This document shows, one piece after another, positions 17,809-26,884 of a stretch of DNA of 64,000 nt. Numbering within the stretch: position 1 is the first letter of the stretch; every line of letters begins with the position of its first letter. The notes under the pieces are model-generated. The model was given only the letters and a program-made list of their open reading frames with translations. It searched no databases and was not told the origin of the DNA. This stretch comes from Lentimicrobium sp. (GTDB taxonomy: Bacteria > Bacteroidota > Bacteroidia > Bacteroidales > Lentimicrobiaceae). A program made the translations under genes and the position numbers. The stretch is taken from assembly GCA_019429275.1 (NCBI GenBank), contig JAHYJC010000005.1, positions 62,001-126,000 on the forward strand. Reading direction: 5' to 3'.

Positions 17809-19062
17809 TCAAACAATATTGCGGCTATGTTTTGCTGCATATTTTTCAACCGAACGCATTACCCTTAAAAGATTCTTTCCCCATATCATTCTGATTTCGC
17901 GGTTTGAATAGCCTCGTCTGACCAGTTCAAGGGAGATATTTCCCATTTCTGATACATCTTCACATCCTTTCACAGCACCTCCGCCATCAAAATCAGTACC
18001 AATGCCAACATGTCTTATGCCAGCTATTTTTACGATATGGTCAATGTGATCAACCACATCGCTTACTGTTGCAAGTTCCTGTGGGTAAACTTCATCCATT
18101 CTATACCATTCCTGCCGTGCTTTGTCCATTTCATCTTTCTGTAGGTTTTTATAACCCCGGTATTTAACCTTCAAAGCTGCATAAGCCGAATCGCGTTGCG
18201 GATTAGGTAGGGGCTTCTTTACATAATTGCTCAGAATGCACATTTGTATAACACCCCCGTTTGCTGCCAGGGCTTTCAACATTTCATCACTCAGGTTGCG
18301 TGGATTGTTGCACAGTGCCCGTGCACATGAATGCGAAGCAATCACAGGGGTTTTGCTGAAGCTGATGGCATCATAGAAAGATTTGTCAGAAGCATGTGAA
18401 ACATCTACCATCAGGCCTTGGCTATTCATTTCCGATATTACAAGTTTCCCAAATTCTGATACTCCGTTGTGTTCGATGCTGTCATTGGAAGAATCGCAGA
18501 TATCATTGTTGTGTGAATGGCAAAGCGTGATATACCTTGCTCCCAGATTGTAAAACAAACCAACATTTGATAAGTCAGTGCCAATGGGAAAGCCATTCTC
18601 GAGGCCTGTAAAAACAGCCTTTTTCTTTTTTCTGTCAATTTTGTAAATATCTTTTGATGTGGTGGCCTTTTCTAATTTATCGCTGTGTTTTGCAATGGTT
18701 TGATCGATTGATTCTAAAATTCCAACAGCTTCATGGAACGCTTTTTTGTTGTTTTTTTGGCTCCTGTCTTCCTGACCGACAAATACTGCAAAAAAGGCAG
18801 CATCCAACCCTCCGGCTTCCATTCCAGGAATATCTACCCGCCTGCGCGGACGAACTCCACTGTGGTCTTCAGCAAAATTAAAATTTGTATCAGAAAACCA
18901 CATGGGGGTGTCATTGTGCGAATCAATGGTTAAGGCCCTGGCATGTATCCTGGCTGCTTTACGGATTATCCTGTCTTCTTTTGGATTGGAATAGCTGACC
19001 TTCAAGTCAATAAACATAAACAAAATAATGATTAATGGAAGAAAGTAATCGGGTATTTTCAT
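17809..19062 (-). CDS. Membrane dipeptidase, peptidase family M19
   Basis: Zinc dipeptidase related to renal dipeptidase, probably exported. It has 417 residues with an N-terminal hydrophobic signal (about 5-24). Zinc ligands are visible: DSHNDTP (HxD), the Glu of GLENGFPIG, the His of VDVSHASD and the His of IASHSCARALC. The GIGTDFDGGG aspartate is also present. The ATG at 19062 starts the signal peptide; the longer frame begins with TTG. It lies 13 nt after the methyltransferase gene. Likely role is peptide turnover in the periplasm. Confidence 0.93.
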   Translation of the reverse strand: MKIPDYFLPLIIILFMFIDLKVSYSNPKEDRIIRKAARIHARALTIDSHNDTPMWFSDTNFNFAEDHSGVRPRRRVDIPGMEAGGLDAAFFAVFVGQEDRSQKNNKKAFHEAVGILESIDQTIAKHSDKLEKATTSKDIYKIDRKKKKAVFTGLENGFPIGTDLSNVGLFYNLGARYITLCHSHNNDICDSSNDSIEHNGVSEFGKLVISEMNSQGLMVDVSHASDKSFYDAISFSKTPVIASHSCARALCNNPRNLSDEMLKALAANGGVIQMCILSNYVKKPLPNPQRDSAYAALKVKYRGYKNLQKDEMDKARQEWYRMDEVYPQELATVSDVVDHIDHIVKIAGIRHVGIGTDFDGGGAVKGCEDVSEMGNISLELVRRGYSNREIRMIWGKNLLRVMRSVEKYAAKHSRNIV

Positions 19063-19075
19063 GTGATAAATAGTT

Positions 19076-19678
19076 TTAAATAATTGGTTTTCTGGCAAAA
19101 AATCTTACAACGTGGGCTTTTCCCTGATGCAGAAGCCCCTCATCCAATAATGTCGTTACCTCTTCTGATTCAAGTAATTCCAGATTAACAAAATCGGCTT
19201 CGATGATGTTTTTGTCATATAAAAGCATTTCATCTTTAGGGCCACCGCTTGAGTTAAGTATTTGCTCTTTAGTAAATGCTTCCAGTAGCAGATAACCGCC
19301 GGGTTTTAAGAATTTCAACAACCTCCTGTGAACCTTTTTTCTGATTTCTTCGGGCATATGAACAAATATGAGAGCGATTAAGTCAAATTCATCTGACCTG
19401 GCTTCAAAAGTTGTCAGGTCGCTGAGGTGATATGAAATCTTAACCCTGGTATTTCCGGCGAGTTCCAGCGCTTTTCGCTGGCCTTGTTCACTTTGATCGA
19501 ATGCAATAACATCCCATCCCAACGATGCAGCAAAAACGGCATTCCTTCCCTCTCCTTCAGCAGGTAGAAGAATTTTGCCAGGGTAAAGCATTTTTAGTTT
19601 TTCGGCAAGCCAGGCGTTGGGGTTGGTACCATAGATGTATTCTGAGGCTGAATATCTTTCATTCCAATGTTGTTTCAT
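19076..19678 (-). CDS. Class I SAM-dependent methyltransferase (TehB-like)
   Basis: Small 200-residue Rossmann-fold methyltransferase. Motif I is LLPAEGEGRNAVFAASLGW, followed by the acidic motif VIAFDQSE and an LIALIFVHMP strand. The E-G-E-G-R-N form resembles the TehB/thiopurine-type group, which methylates small or soft nucleophiles. The substrate is not identifiable. It sits between a decarboxylase gene (70-nt gap) and the dipeptidase gene (13-nt gap), so co-transcription is plausible. Confidence 0.85.
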   Translation of the reverse strand: MKQHWNERYSASEYIYGTNPNAWLAEKLKMLYPGKILLPAEGEGRNAVFAASLGWDVIAFDQSEQGQRKALELAGNTRVKISYHLSDLTTFEARSDEFDLIALIFVHMPEEIRKKVHRRLLKFLKPGGYLLLEAFTKEQILNSSGGPKDEMLLYDKNIIEADFVNLELLESEEVTTLLDEGLLHQGKAHVVRFFARKPII

Positions 19679-19748
19679 GTTTATTTTCAGGGTTGAGTGA
19701 TTTTTTTATTCAATCATTGGTCCATTGATTTAAAAATTATTTTCCTGC

Positions 19749-21176
19749 TTAGCCGTTAATCTGCATACTGGCTGCAATTTCTTTAATCAAAGTCCATGCA
19801 TCTTCAACATGATTTTGCTCGACATAAGTTTGCGCGATTACCATCCTCAATGTGAATTTTCCACGAATTTTGGTGTGGGTCATATAGAGTTTCCCTGTTG
19901 CATTCAGTTTATTTAACAACTGCTGATTGAATTGATTGATTTTTTCTTCATCATTGATTCCCTCGGGCAGGAAACGAAAGCACACCAGGCTAAAATTTAC
20001 AGGTGCCAGCAATTCAAATCCATGGGTTTGTTTAATTTCTCCGGCCAGCCATTGTGCAAGATCCAGATGCTTTCTGATTTTTTCACGGATGCCTTCCACA
20101 CCGAAACTTCTTATAACGAACCAGAGTTTGAGTGCCCTGAATCTTCGTCCCAGAGCTACTCCCCAGTCGCGGTAATCATTTACCAGTCCACGGGTTGGTG
20201 TTTTGAGATACTCAGGCAGAATTTCAAAAGTGCGGATCAGCATTTCAGGATCCCTGACAAAGTAGGCTGAGCAGTCGAAATTTGTGAACATCCATTTGTG
20301 AGGATTAAACACATAGCTATCGGCCAGTTCCAGCCCAAGGGCAAAATGTCTCATTTCGGGCAACACAAGGGCTGATCCGCCATAGGCAGCATCTACATGT
20401 AACCATAGTTTGTGTTCTCTGCAAATTCGGCCGATCTCATCAAGAGGGTCTACGCCGGTTGTACCGGTGGTTCCTATTGTAGCAACAACACAGATTGGCT
20501 GAAATCCGGCATCCAGATCGGCATTGATTGATTTTTCCAATCTTTCCGGTATCATTGCTGAACGATCATCAACAGGTATTTTCACCAGATTCTTCCGGCC
20601 AAAACCGGCAATCTTTGTTGCTTTTTCTATTGATGAGTGTGTTTCAGTAGAGCAGTAAATCCTGAGTTTTTCAATCTGATAGAAACCTTCTTCGTTTACC
20701 CTGAAACCAGTTGCCTTTTCCCGGGCTGTCAGCAGTGCAGCCAGGGTTGATGCCGAAGCAGTATCCTGTATCACACCGGTCCAGCTTTTCGGAAGTCCAA
20801 ACATTTGCTTCAGCCAGTTCATAACCCTTTCTTCAAGCTCAGCAGCTGCGGGCGAAGTTTCCCAGATCATGCCCTGCTGGGCCAGCGCTGCCGTTAGCAT
20901 TTCGGCAAGCACACTCGGATAGCTTGAATTGGCAGGAAAATAGGCGAAGAACGAGGGGTGTTGCCAATGCGTTATTCCAGGCATAATGATTTTCTCAAAA
21001 TCAGCCATAATCTGAGCCATACTCTGACTGTTTTGCGGAGGAGAGACCGGCAATTGCGATATGATCTCACCTGGTCTGACCAAAGATTTTACCGGGTATT
21101 TTGATACATCCTCAAAATAGTCTGCAATGCGGTCTGCCATACGGTGGGCTTCAGCCCTGAATTCACTCGTATTCAT
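19749..21176 (-). CDS. PLP-dependent aromatic-L-amino-acid decarboxylase family enzyme
   Basis: Group II PLP decarboxylase of 475 residues. The internal aldimine lysine is Lys294 in NPHKWMFTNFDCSA, the hallmark of the aromatic amino acid/histidine decarboxylase branch. Also visible are HVDAAYGGSA (Asp for the pyridine nitrogen) and TETHSSIEKA. The N-terminal HxxADRIADY segment matches animal and plant enzymes of this group. It lies 14 nt behind a second decarboxylase. The product is probably an aromatic or imidazole amine; the exact substrate cannot be decided. Confidence 0.9.
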   Translation of the reverse strand: MNTSEFRAEAHRMADRIADYFEDVSKYPVKSLVRPGEIISQLPVSPPQNSQSMAQIMADFEKIIMPGITHWQHPSFFAYFPANSSYPSVLAEMLTAALAQQGMIWETSPAAAELEERVMNWLKQMFGLPKSWTGVIQDTASASTLAALLTAREKATGFRVNEEGFYQIEKLRIYCSTETHSSIEKATKIAGFGRKNLVKIPVDDRSAMIPERLEKSINADLDAGFQPICVVATIGTTGTTGVDPLDEIGRICREHKLWLHVDAAYGGSALVLPEMRHFALGLELADSYVFNPHKWMFTNFDCSAYFVRDPEMLIRTFEILPEYLKTPTRGLVNDYRDWGVALGRRFRALKLWFVIRSFGVEGIREKIRKHLDLAQWLAGEIKQTHGFELLAPVNFSLVCFRFLPEGINDEEKINQFNQQLLNKLNATGKLYMTHTKIRGKFTLRMVIAQTYVEQNHVEDAWTLIKEIAASMQING

Positions 21177-21190
21177 CGGGTTAGTTTATT

Positions 21191-22624
21191 TTAAAGGATT
21201 TGAGCATAATCATCCCTGATGGCTTCAGTAAGTAAAGTAAGGTCTGCCAAAGTGGTGAAGGGATTCATCAGGGTTACCCTCAGAAAAGTTTTCCCATTTA
21301 CCTGTGTCTGAACAACATAAAATCTTGCATCCTTGAGAATATTTATACGGATGGAAGCATTAAGTGTATTCAAATCTCCTGAAAAGTCCTTTGGGCAGTA
21401 CCTGAAGCAGACTATGTTGCAGTCAGGTTTAACGGCAAGTTCAAAATCAGGCTGTTCTTCGATAAATTTAGCAAAACTTAGTCCAAGGTCGTATGCATAG
21501 GTTATGTATTCTCTGAAAAGGTCGTCACCGTATTGTCTGATCATGGCATATACCTTCACTCCCAACATTTTCTTGGTACATTCAAGAGTTCTGATAGCAC
21601 CGTCATACCAGGGTTTCTGTGTTTGGCTTAGCAGGTATTCGGCCTTTTGTGCAAAAGTTTCAAATGAATGATTTCCATTTCGAAAAATTACAGCCGTTGT
21701 TAACGCCGGAGTCAGCATCATTTTGTGAAAGTCAATAACCACAGAGTCAGCCCTATCAATTCCTTTTGTCAGATGTGTGTATTTTTCAGTCATAACGGCA
21801 GCTCCGCCATGCGCTCCGTCAATGTGGAACCAGAGATTGTGCCGGGCTGCGAAATCGGCCATTTGATCCAGTGGATCATAAGTTCCGGTCGATGTTGAAC
21901 AGGCATTACCTACAAGTGCAATTACCTTAATTCCGGAGTTTTGTGCATCAATCAGTGTTTCTTCAAGTTTTGAGGCATCAAGTTGCATCCGGTCGTTGAC
22001 AGGTACTTTAACAAAGCCCTTTTCGCCCCAGCCCATGATGCGGGCAGCTCGTGAAACACTGTAATGTGCCTCAGCCGAAACCATTAAGGCAAATGGTTGA
22101 TTGCTGTCGTTTCCCTCTTCCCAGATGTTAAAATTGCTCATAGCTTGCCGGGCAGCCAGCAAAGCTGTTAAGTTTCCGGCTGAGCCTCCTGAAGTCAGAA
22201 TGCCATCTGCCTCAGCTCCAAAACCAATGTGTTTTGAAAGCCAGCCAATCACTACTTTTTCTATTGCTGTGGCAGCAGGGCCCATTTCAAAAATAGCCAT
22301 ACCATTGTTGAGCATAGCCTCAAGCATTTCGGTGAGTGCAGAAATAGGTGCAGGTGGTACAACCTGATGCCCGATGTATCCGGGATGGTGAATATGGTTG
22401 GATTGCGAAAGAAGGGTGGTGTAAAATTCCTGAAGATTGAAATCGGGTTTCTTTAGGTCTGCGGTCCAGAAAGCAAACAGTTCGTCGGGAACCGAAGGAG
22501 GTAACACCGGCATAGTTTGGCTGGAGAAGCAGTCAGTAAGGTAAGTTGTCAGAAGGTCAACAAGTTTATGGCCTTCTTTCCGGAATTCTTCGGGATCGAA
22601 AGCTTGTTGAAGCATTTTATTCAT
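21191..22624 (-). CDS. PLP-dependent group II decarboxylase
   Basis: Second PLP decarboxylase, 477 residues from the ATG at 22624 (ATG at 22615 is also possible). The PLP lysine is Lys301 in VIDFHKMMLTPA. Other motifs are HIDGAHGGAAV, SAEAHYSVSRAA and LTSGGSAGNL. It lacks the NPHKW motif of its neighbour, so the two are distant paralogs with probably different substrates; glutamate-, diaminobutyrate- or aromatic-type activity cannot be told apart. It is the first gene of the minus-strand run ending with the patatin. Confidence 0.87.
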   Translation of the reverse strand: MNKMLQQAFDPEEFRKEGHKLVDLLTTYLTDCFSSQTMPVLPPSVPDELFAFWTADLKKPDFNLQEFYTTLLSQSNHIHHPGYIGHQVVPPAPISALTEMLEAMLNNGMAIFEMGPAATAIEKVVIGWLSKHIGFGAEADGILTSGGSAGNLTALLAARQAMSNFNIWEEGNDSNQPFALMVSAEAHYSVSRAARIMGWGEKGFVKVPVNDRMQLDASKLEETLIDAQNSGIKVIALVGNACSTSTGTYDPLDQMADFAARHNLWFHIDGAHGGAAVMTEKYTHLTKGIDRADSVVIDFHKMMLTPALTTAVIFRNGNHSFETFAQKAEYLLSQTQKPWYDGAIRTLECTKKMLGVKVYAMIRQYGDDLFREYITYAYDLGLSFAKFIEEQPDFELAVKPDCNIVCFRYCPKDFSGDLNTLNASIRINILKDARFYVVQTQVNGKTFLRVTLMNPFTTLADLTLLTEAIRDDYAQIL

Positions 22625-22769
22625 AGGCTTAGTATAAACTGTAAAAGTAAATATTTTCATAAAGCCCTTTGAATGTTATAGGGTATGATCAGAAAAACTT
22701 AATCTACATACCCGGCTTTCAACCTGACTATAAATTTTTTGCTTATTTAATCTTTTCAAAATCCTTTAC

Positions 22770-22777
22770 TAACTTTG
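22770..22777 (+). promoter_or_regulatory. Possible -7 box for hutU
   Basis: TAACTTTG fits TAnnTTTG and lies 38 nt before the hutU ATG. Only a weak TTTA is found 20 nt upstream in place of TTTG, so support is partial. Confidence 0.4.
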
Positions 22778-22815
22778 CCAATCATTGGAGTTAAACATTT
22801 GTAAATCAAAATACA

Positions 22816-24822
22816 ATGCAACTTACTGAATTTCAGCAGTCAATTTTATCCGGCATTCCCCTTGAGCTTCCTCAACCCCGAAAGTTGGATAATGATGTTA
22901 GCCATGCACCTGTGCGTAAAGATATTCTGTCGCCAGTTGAAAAGAAGCTGGCGCTGCGCAATGCGCTTCGCTACTTCAACCCGGTGCATCATGAAGAACT
23001 GGCGCCGGAGTTTGCAGAGGAACTCCGGAAATACGGCCGTATCTATATGTACAGATTTCGTCCGGCTTATGATATGTTTGCCCGGCCGATTGACGAGTAT
23101 CCTGCCAGGTCAAGGCAGGCTGCAGGTATCATGCTTATGATTCAGAATAACCTGGATCCGGTTGTAGCTCAGCATCCTCATGAATTAATCACGTATGGCG
23201 GAAATGGTGCCGTTTTTCAAAACTGGGCGCAGTATCTGCTAACCATGCAGTATCTTGCAGAAATGACCGATGAACAAACGCTTGTCATGTATTCGGGCCA
23301 TCCAATGGGACTTTACCCTTCACACAAGGACGCTCCCCGTGTTGTGGTTACCAATGGAATGGTAATTCCCAATTATTCAAAACCCGATGAATGGGAAAAA
23401 TTCAATGCCTTGGGTGTGTCGCAGTACGGACAGATGACAGCAGGGTCGTATATGTATATTGGTCCTCAGGGAATTGTGCACGGAACTACCATAACGGTTT
23501 TGAATGCAGGCCGTAAAATTGACAAAGATGGCAAAGGTATCGCTGGCCGGCTATTTGTGACTTCAGGCCTGGGCGGAATGAGTGGAGCCCAACCCAAGGC
23601 AGGAAATATAGCTGGTATTGTAACCATTTGTGCTGAAATTAATCCACACGCAGCCAATAAACGGCACAGCCAGGGATGGGTCGATGAAATTTCGGATAAC
23701 GTTGATATTGCCATTGACCTTGCGTTAAAATATCAATCTGAACGCAAAGCGCGCTCCATTGCTTTTCTGGGAAATATTGTGGATTTGTGGGAGAGGTTGG
23801 CTGAACGAAATATCCGGGTTGATATGGGTTCAGACCAGACATCACTTCACAATCCCTGGGCTGGTGGATATTATCCCGTTGGACTGAGCTATGAAGAATC
23901 AAATGAAATGATGGCGCACCAGCCTGAAGAATTCCGCAGAAGAGTTCAAAAAACACTGCGTCGTCATGTGGTAGCAGTCAATAAGCTAAGTGCAGCCGGT
24001 ATGTACTTTTTCGACTATGGGAATGCCTTTCTTCTTGAAGCCGGAAGGGCAGGTGCTGACATTTTAAAAGAAGACGGAAAATTCCGCTATCCTTCTTATG
24101 TGCAAGATATTATGGGCCCAATGTGCTTTGATTATGGTTTCGGCCCTTTTCGCTGGGTATGCGCCTCAGGCAATTCCAAAGACCTGGACACTACCGACCT
24201 TATTGCAATTGAGGTGCTTGAAAAAATTGCCACTAAGGCCCCCGTCGAAATCAGTCAGCAAATGCGCGACAATATTCATTGGATTAAGGGTGCTAAAGAA
24301 AACCGCCTCGTTGTGGGATCTCAGGCCCGCATCTTATATGCCGATTGCGAAGGCCGCACAAAAATTGCGGCCGCTTTCAACAAAGCCATTGCCGATGGCA
24401 CCATCAGCGGGCCTGTAGTGCTTGGAAGAGATCATCATGATGTTTCAGGTACCGACTCGCCTTTCAGAGAAACCTCTAATATTTATGATGGCAGCAGCTT
24501 TACAGCTGATATGGCCATTCAGAATGTAATCGGAGATGCATTCAGGGGTGCAACCTGGGTTTCAATACACAACGGAGGTGGCGTTGGCTGGGGCGAAGTC
24601 ATCAACGGTGGTTTCGGAATGTTGCTCGATGGCAGCGCCGACAGTGATCGTCGTTTACATTCAATGCTTCATTGGGATGTGAATAATGGTATCTCACGTC
24701 GTTCGTGGGCCCGCAATAAAGAAGCAATATTTGCCATCAAACGTGCCATGGAAGCTGAACCCCGCCTCAAAGTTACGCTACCTCATTTTGCTGATGACTC
24801 ATTGATAGACAGGATGTTCTGA
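22816..24822 (+). CDS. hutU: Urocanate hydratase (long form)
   Basis: Second step of histidine degradation: urocanate to imidazolone propionate, using tightly bound NAD. The 668-residue length matches the longer urocanase type found in animals and many Bacteroidota rather than the ~555-residue pseudomonad type. Visible family blocks are YGGNGAVFQNWAQY, MYSGHPMGLYPS, FVTSGLGGMSGAQPKAGN, FDYGFGPFRWVCASG and HNGGGVGWGEV. It stands alone; hutH, hutI and the formimino-step genes are not in the window. A bidirectional terminator follows. Confidence 0.96.
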   Translation: MQLTEFQQSILSGIPLELPQPRKLDNDVSHAPVRKDILSPVEKKLALRNALRYFNPVHHEELAPEFAEELRKYGRIYMYRFRPAYDMFARPIDEYPARSRQAAGIMLMIQNNLDPVVAQHPHELITYGGNGAVFQNWAQYLLTMQYLAEMTDEQTLVMYSGHPMGLYPSHKDAPRVVVTNGMVIPNYSKPDEWEKFNALGVSQYGQMTAGSYMYIGPQGIVHGTTITVLNAGRKIDKDGKGIAGRLFVTSGLGGMSGAQPKAGNIAGIVTICAEINPHAANKRHSQGWVDEISDNVDIAIDLALKYQSERKARSIAFLGNIVDLWERLAERNIRVDMGSDQTSLHNPWAGGYYPVGLSYEESNEMMAHQPEEFRRRVQKTLRRHVVAVNKLSAAGMYFFDYGNAFLLEAGRAGADILKEDGKFRYPSYVQDIMGPMCFDYGFGPFRWVCASGNSKDLDTTDLIAIEVLEKIATKAPVEISQQMRDNIHWIKGAKENRLVVGSQARILYADCEGRTKIAAAFNKAIADGTISGPVVLGRDHHDVSGTDSPFRETSNIYDGSSFTADMAIQNVIGDAFRGATWVSIHNGGGVGWGEVINGGFGMLLDGSADSDRRLHSMLHWDVNNGISRRSWARNKEAIFAIKRAMEAEPRLKVTLPHFADDSLIDRMF

Positions 24823-24881
24823 TTGTTCTCCGGCAAAGTTCTGATGACCCGGACATCTACTTACAGAAAACGCAATGCAAT

Positions 24882-24920
24882 AAAAAATCTGGCCAGCAAC
24901 AAACTGCAGGCCAGATTTTC
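24882..24920. terminator. Bidirectional terminator between hutU and the Omp28-like gene
   Basis: Perfect 11-bp stem AAAATCTGGCC (24884-24894) with GGCCAGATTTT (24909-24919), flanked by A and T runs, between the 3' ends of two convergent genes. Confidence 0.85.
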
Positions 24921-24939
24921 TGGTATTATATTCAAAGTA

Positions 24940-26613
24940 TTATCTTATGACACTGATTTTCTTACTGCTGACTGCTGATCCATCATCAAGCATTATCAGA
25001 TAAATACCAACCGGCCAGTTTGAAGTATTAATTTCAAGTTTTTGGTTGATATCAACAATGGCTATTAATTCAGTGGAATAAATAATTTTTCCCAATTGAT
25101 TGATTACCTGTGCTTTGATATTTCGGTTTTGTTCAGTGGTGAACTCAATAAATAACTGGCTGTTTGCAGGATTAGGATATGCTTCAAATCCGGTTGTAAC
25201 CGGAATTTTATCAATGCCGACACTCACTACATCAAACTGGGCGGTTTGTACATATTCAAAGGTTGTGCCCGAGGCAAGCGTTGTTCCTCCTGATGTAAGT
25301 CTGTAAAAACCAGCTCCGTTTCCACAGCAAATGCCATTTCCACCGGCATCATAAATAAAGAACTCATAACATCCGTCGGCCGGTAATTCAACATCTGTAT
25401 TTTCAACATTGTTCGGCAGAGTATAAGGCCCTCCGCTGGCAATCACTGAGCCGTTGCCGTCTTTAATTTCCCAGGTAATTTCTTCAGGACTATTGTCAGT
25501 TCTGATTTTCACCAGAACTTCACGGGTTGAGTTAAGTGCCGGCTCAAAAGTGTGCAAGATTGTGTCATTTTTTAAATATTGGTCCGTTGTGCCATTAACA
25601 GACTGAGCATACAGTTTAAAAGAATTAGTTGCAAGTATTTCATAGTTTACTTCGGGAATTTCAATCAAAGCAGATTCAAGCACCCCAAGATTCCCATTCC
25701 AGGTATAAGTTTGAATGTCTTCGTTGTTTACCTGATATTTAAGTTCAAGTGAAGTGAGGGGATTATTACCATTATTTCTGATGCGGACAATCGGATTAAG
25801 ATATGTCTGGCAATAATTGGAAACAAGATTGGTAAATTCCATGATTTCAACATCGTTGGAATATGGTGCAATGAAATTTCCTTCCGACAAATTGCATGAC
25901 TGGTGAATCTCTTTACTAAGTGGGTTCTGAACAAAAGCTATCACACTTAACTGATCAAGATTATAGACATTAGCCAACTCCCAATACGACTGAATAATCA
26001 TATAATCACCTGCACTTATGGGCGTAGGTAGTGATATTCCGGTTTTGGTGGGAAGTAGCTTTTTCATTACGTTGTAAAAATCGCGTTCACCATTTGATCC
26101 CGGAGGATTTGTGAAATGAATGTGCTCCTCAATTATTGCCATAAAGGCTGCAGCCTGCCCGGTTATATTGCTCGTGGCTTCAATCAACATAGTCACAAAC
26201 AGGGTGTCATTTGTCGGGGATAAACTTTGAAAAACACTTAATTCAAATGGAGAGGGCACTGCATAACGGGTATTCACTGTATTAATGTTCCATGAATTCG
26301 GATGTCCGTTAAAATAGTTACCGTCAAGAACTGAATTTGGAACCGAAACGACGCCATAGTAGGAAGTTCTGGCGGCTGCATCGGCAGGGTTGTGGTTGTA
26401 CATGGGGTCATATCCCGGCCAGCTTGTATGGTACATTATAGATGTAATTTTATCGGAATTATTTACAAGAAAGGTGTGCAGACCGGGATTGACAGAGGCG
26501 CATGGACCACAACTTGCCTGTGTGAAGTGCTCAAGCAGAACCAGCCGCTGCGACTGAGCCATCAGAACCTGAGCGAAGAGGAATAAAACAAAAAAAGTAG
26601 CTGATTTTTTCAT
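24940..26613 (-). CDS. Omp28-like secreted protein with T9SS sorting domain
   Basis: Secreted 557-residue protein. A signal peptide (about 1-19, VLMAQ) precedes an Omp28/thioredoxin-like region beginning LEHFTQASCGPCASVNPG, which carries a CGPC redox-type motif. A beta-rich middle follows, then a C-terminal type A sorting domain (from EAYPNPANSQLFIEF to the terminal KKISVIR), which directs export by the type IX system and surface attachment. A possible structural or binding role on the cell surface; the function of the thioredoxin-like part is unknown. Confidence 0.88.
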   Translation of the reverse strand: MKKSATFFVLFLFAQVLMAQSQRLVLLEHFTQASCGPCASVNPGLHTFLVNNSDKITSIMYHTSWPGYDPMYNHNPADAAARTSYYGVVSVPNSVLDGNYFNGHPNSWNINTVNTRYAVPSPFELSVFQSLSPTNDTLFVTMLIEATSNITGQAAAFMAIIEEHIHFTNPPGSNGERDFYNVMKKLLPTKTGISLPTPISAGDYMIIQSYWELANVYNLDQLSVIAFVQNPLSKEIHQSCNLSEGNFIAPYSNDVEIMEFTNLVSNYCQTYLNPIVRIRNNGNNPLTSLELKYQVNNEDIQTYTWNGNLGVLESALIEIPEVNYEILATNSFKLYAQSVNGTTDQYLKNDTILHTFEPALNSTREVLVKIRTDNSPEEITWEIKDGNGSVIASGGPYTLPNNVENTDVELPADGCYEFFIYDAGGNGICCGNGAGFYRLTSGGTTLASGTTFEYVQTAQFDVVSVGIDKIPVTTGFEAYPNPANSQLFIEFTTEQNRNIKAQVINQLGKIIYSTELIAIVDINQKLEINTSNWPVGIYLIMLDDGSAVSSKKISVIR

Positions 26614-26787
26614 GAAGATGAATTTTTAAATTTCATATGCAAATGTCAGCATTTTTGATACGCAAAAATGAATCTGAATAGTTTTTAAAAAATATTTTTA
26701 AGATTGAATGTGAAATCAGATTAAAAATATTAGTTTTGTAGCTTAATAAAAAATGAGTAATGAACACAAAGGCTCATTATTAATAAA

Positions 26788-26813
26788 TTCATATATCAAG
26801 TTTAATATATGAA
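26788..26813. repeat. 8-bp inverted repeat upstream of a T9SS cargo gene
   Basis: TTCATATA (26788-26795) and TATATGAA (26806-26813) around a 10-nt loop, about 70 nt before the ATG at 26885. It could be an operator or a chance feature of AT-rich DNA. The surrounding 271-nt gap holds no gene. Confidence 0.35.
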
Positions 26814-26884
26814 AATTTTAGCATGATTTTTGCTGTAATAAAATTTATCATCTTGATTTTAATTGCTTCTAAATTGACCTGATT

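Noticed and set aside
17778-17849. Longer start for the phosphopantetheinyl transferase
   Set aside because: The added residues overlap the end of the dipeptidase gene in another frame and match no family feature.
16184-22624. Natural-product biosynthesis cluster because of the phosphopantetheinyl transferase
   Set aside because: No carrier protein, synthetase, ketosynthase or exporter is present; only a loose hypothesis remains.
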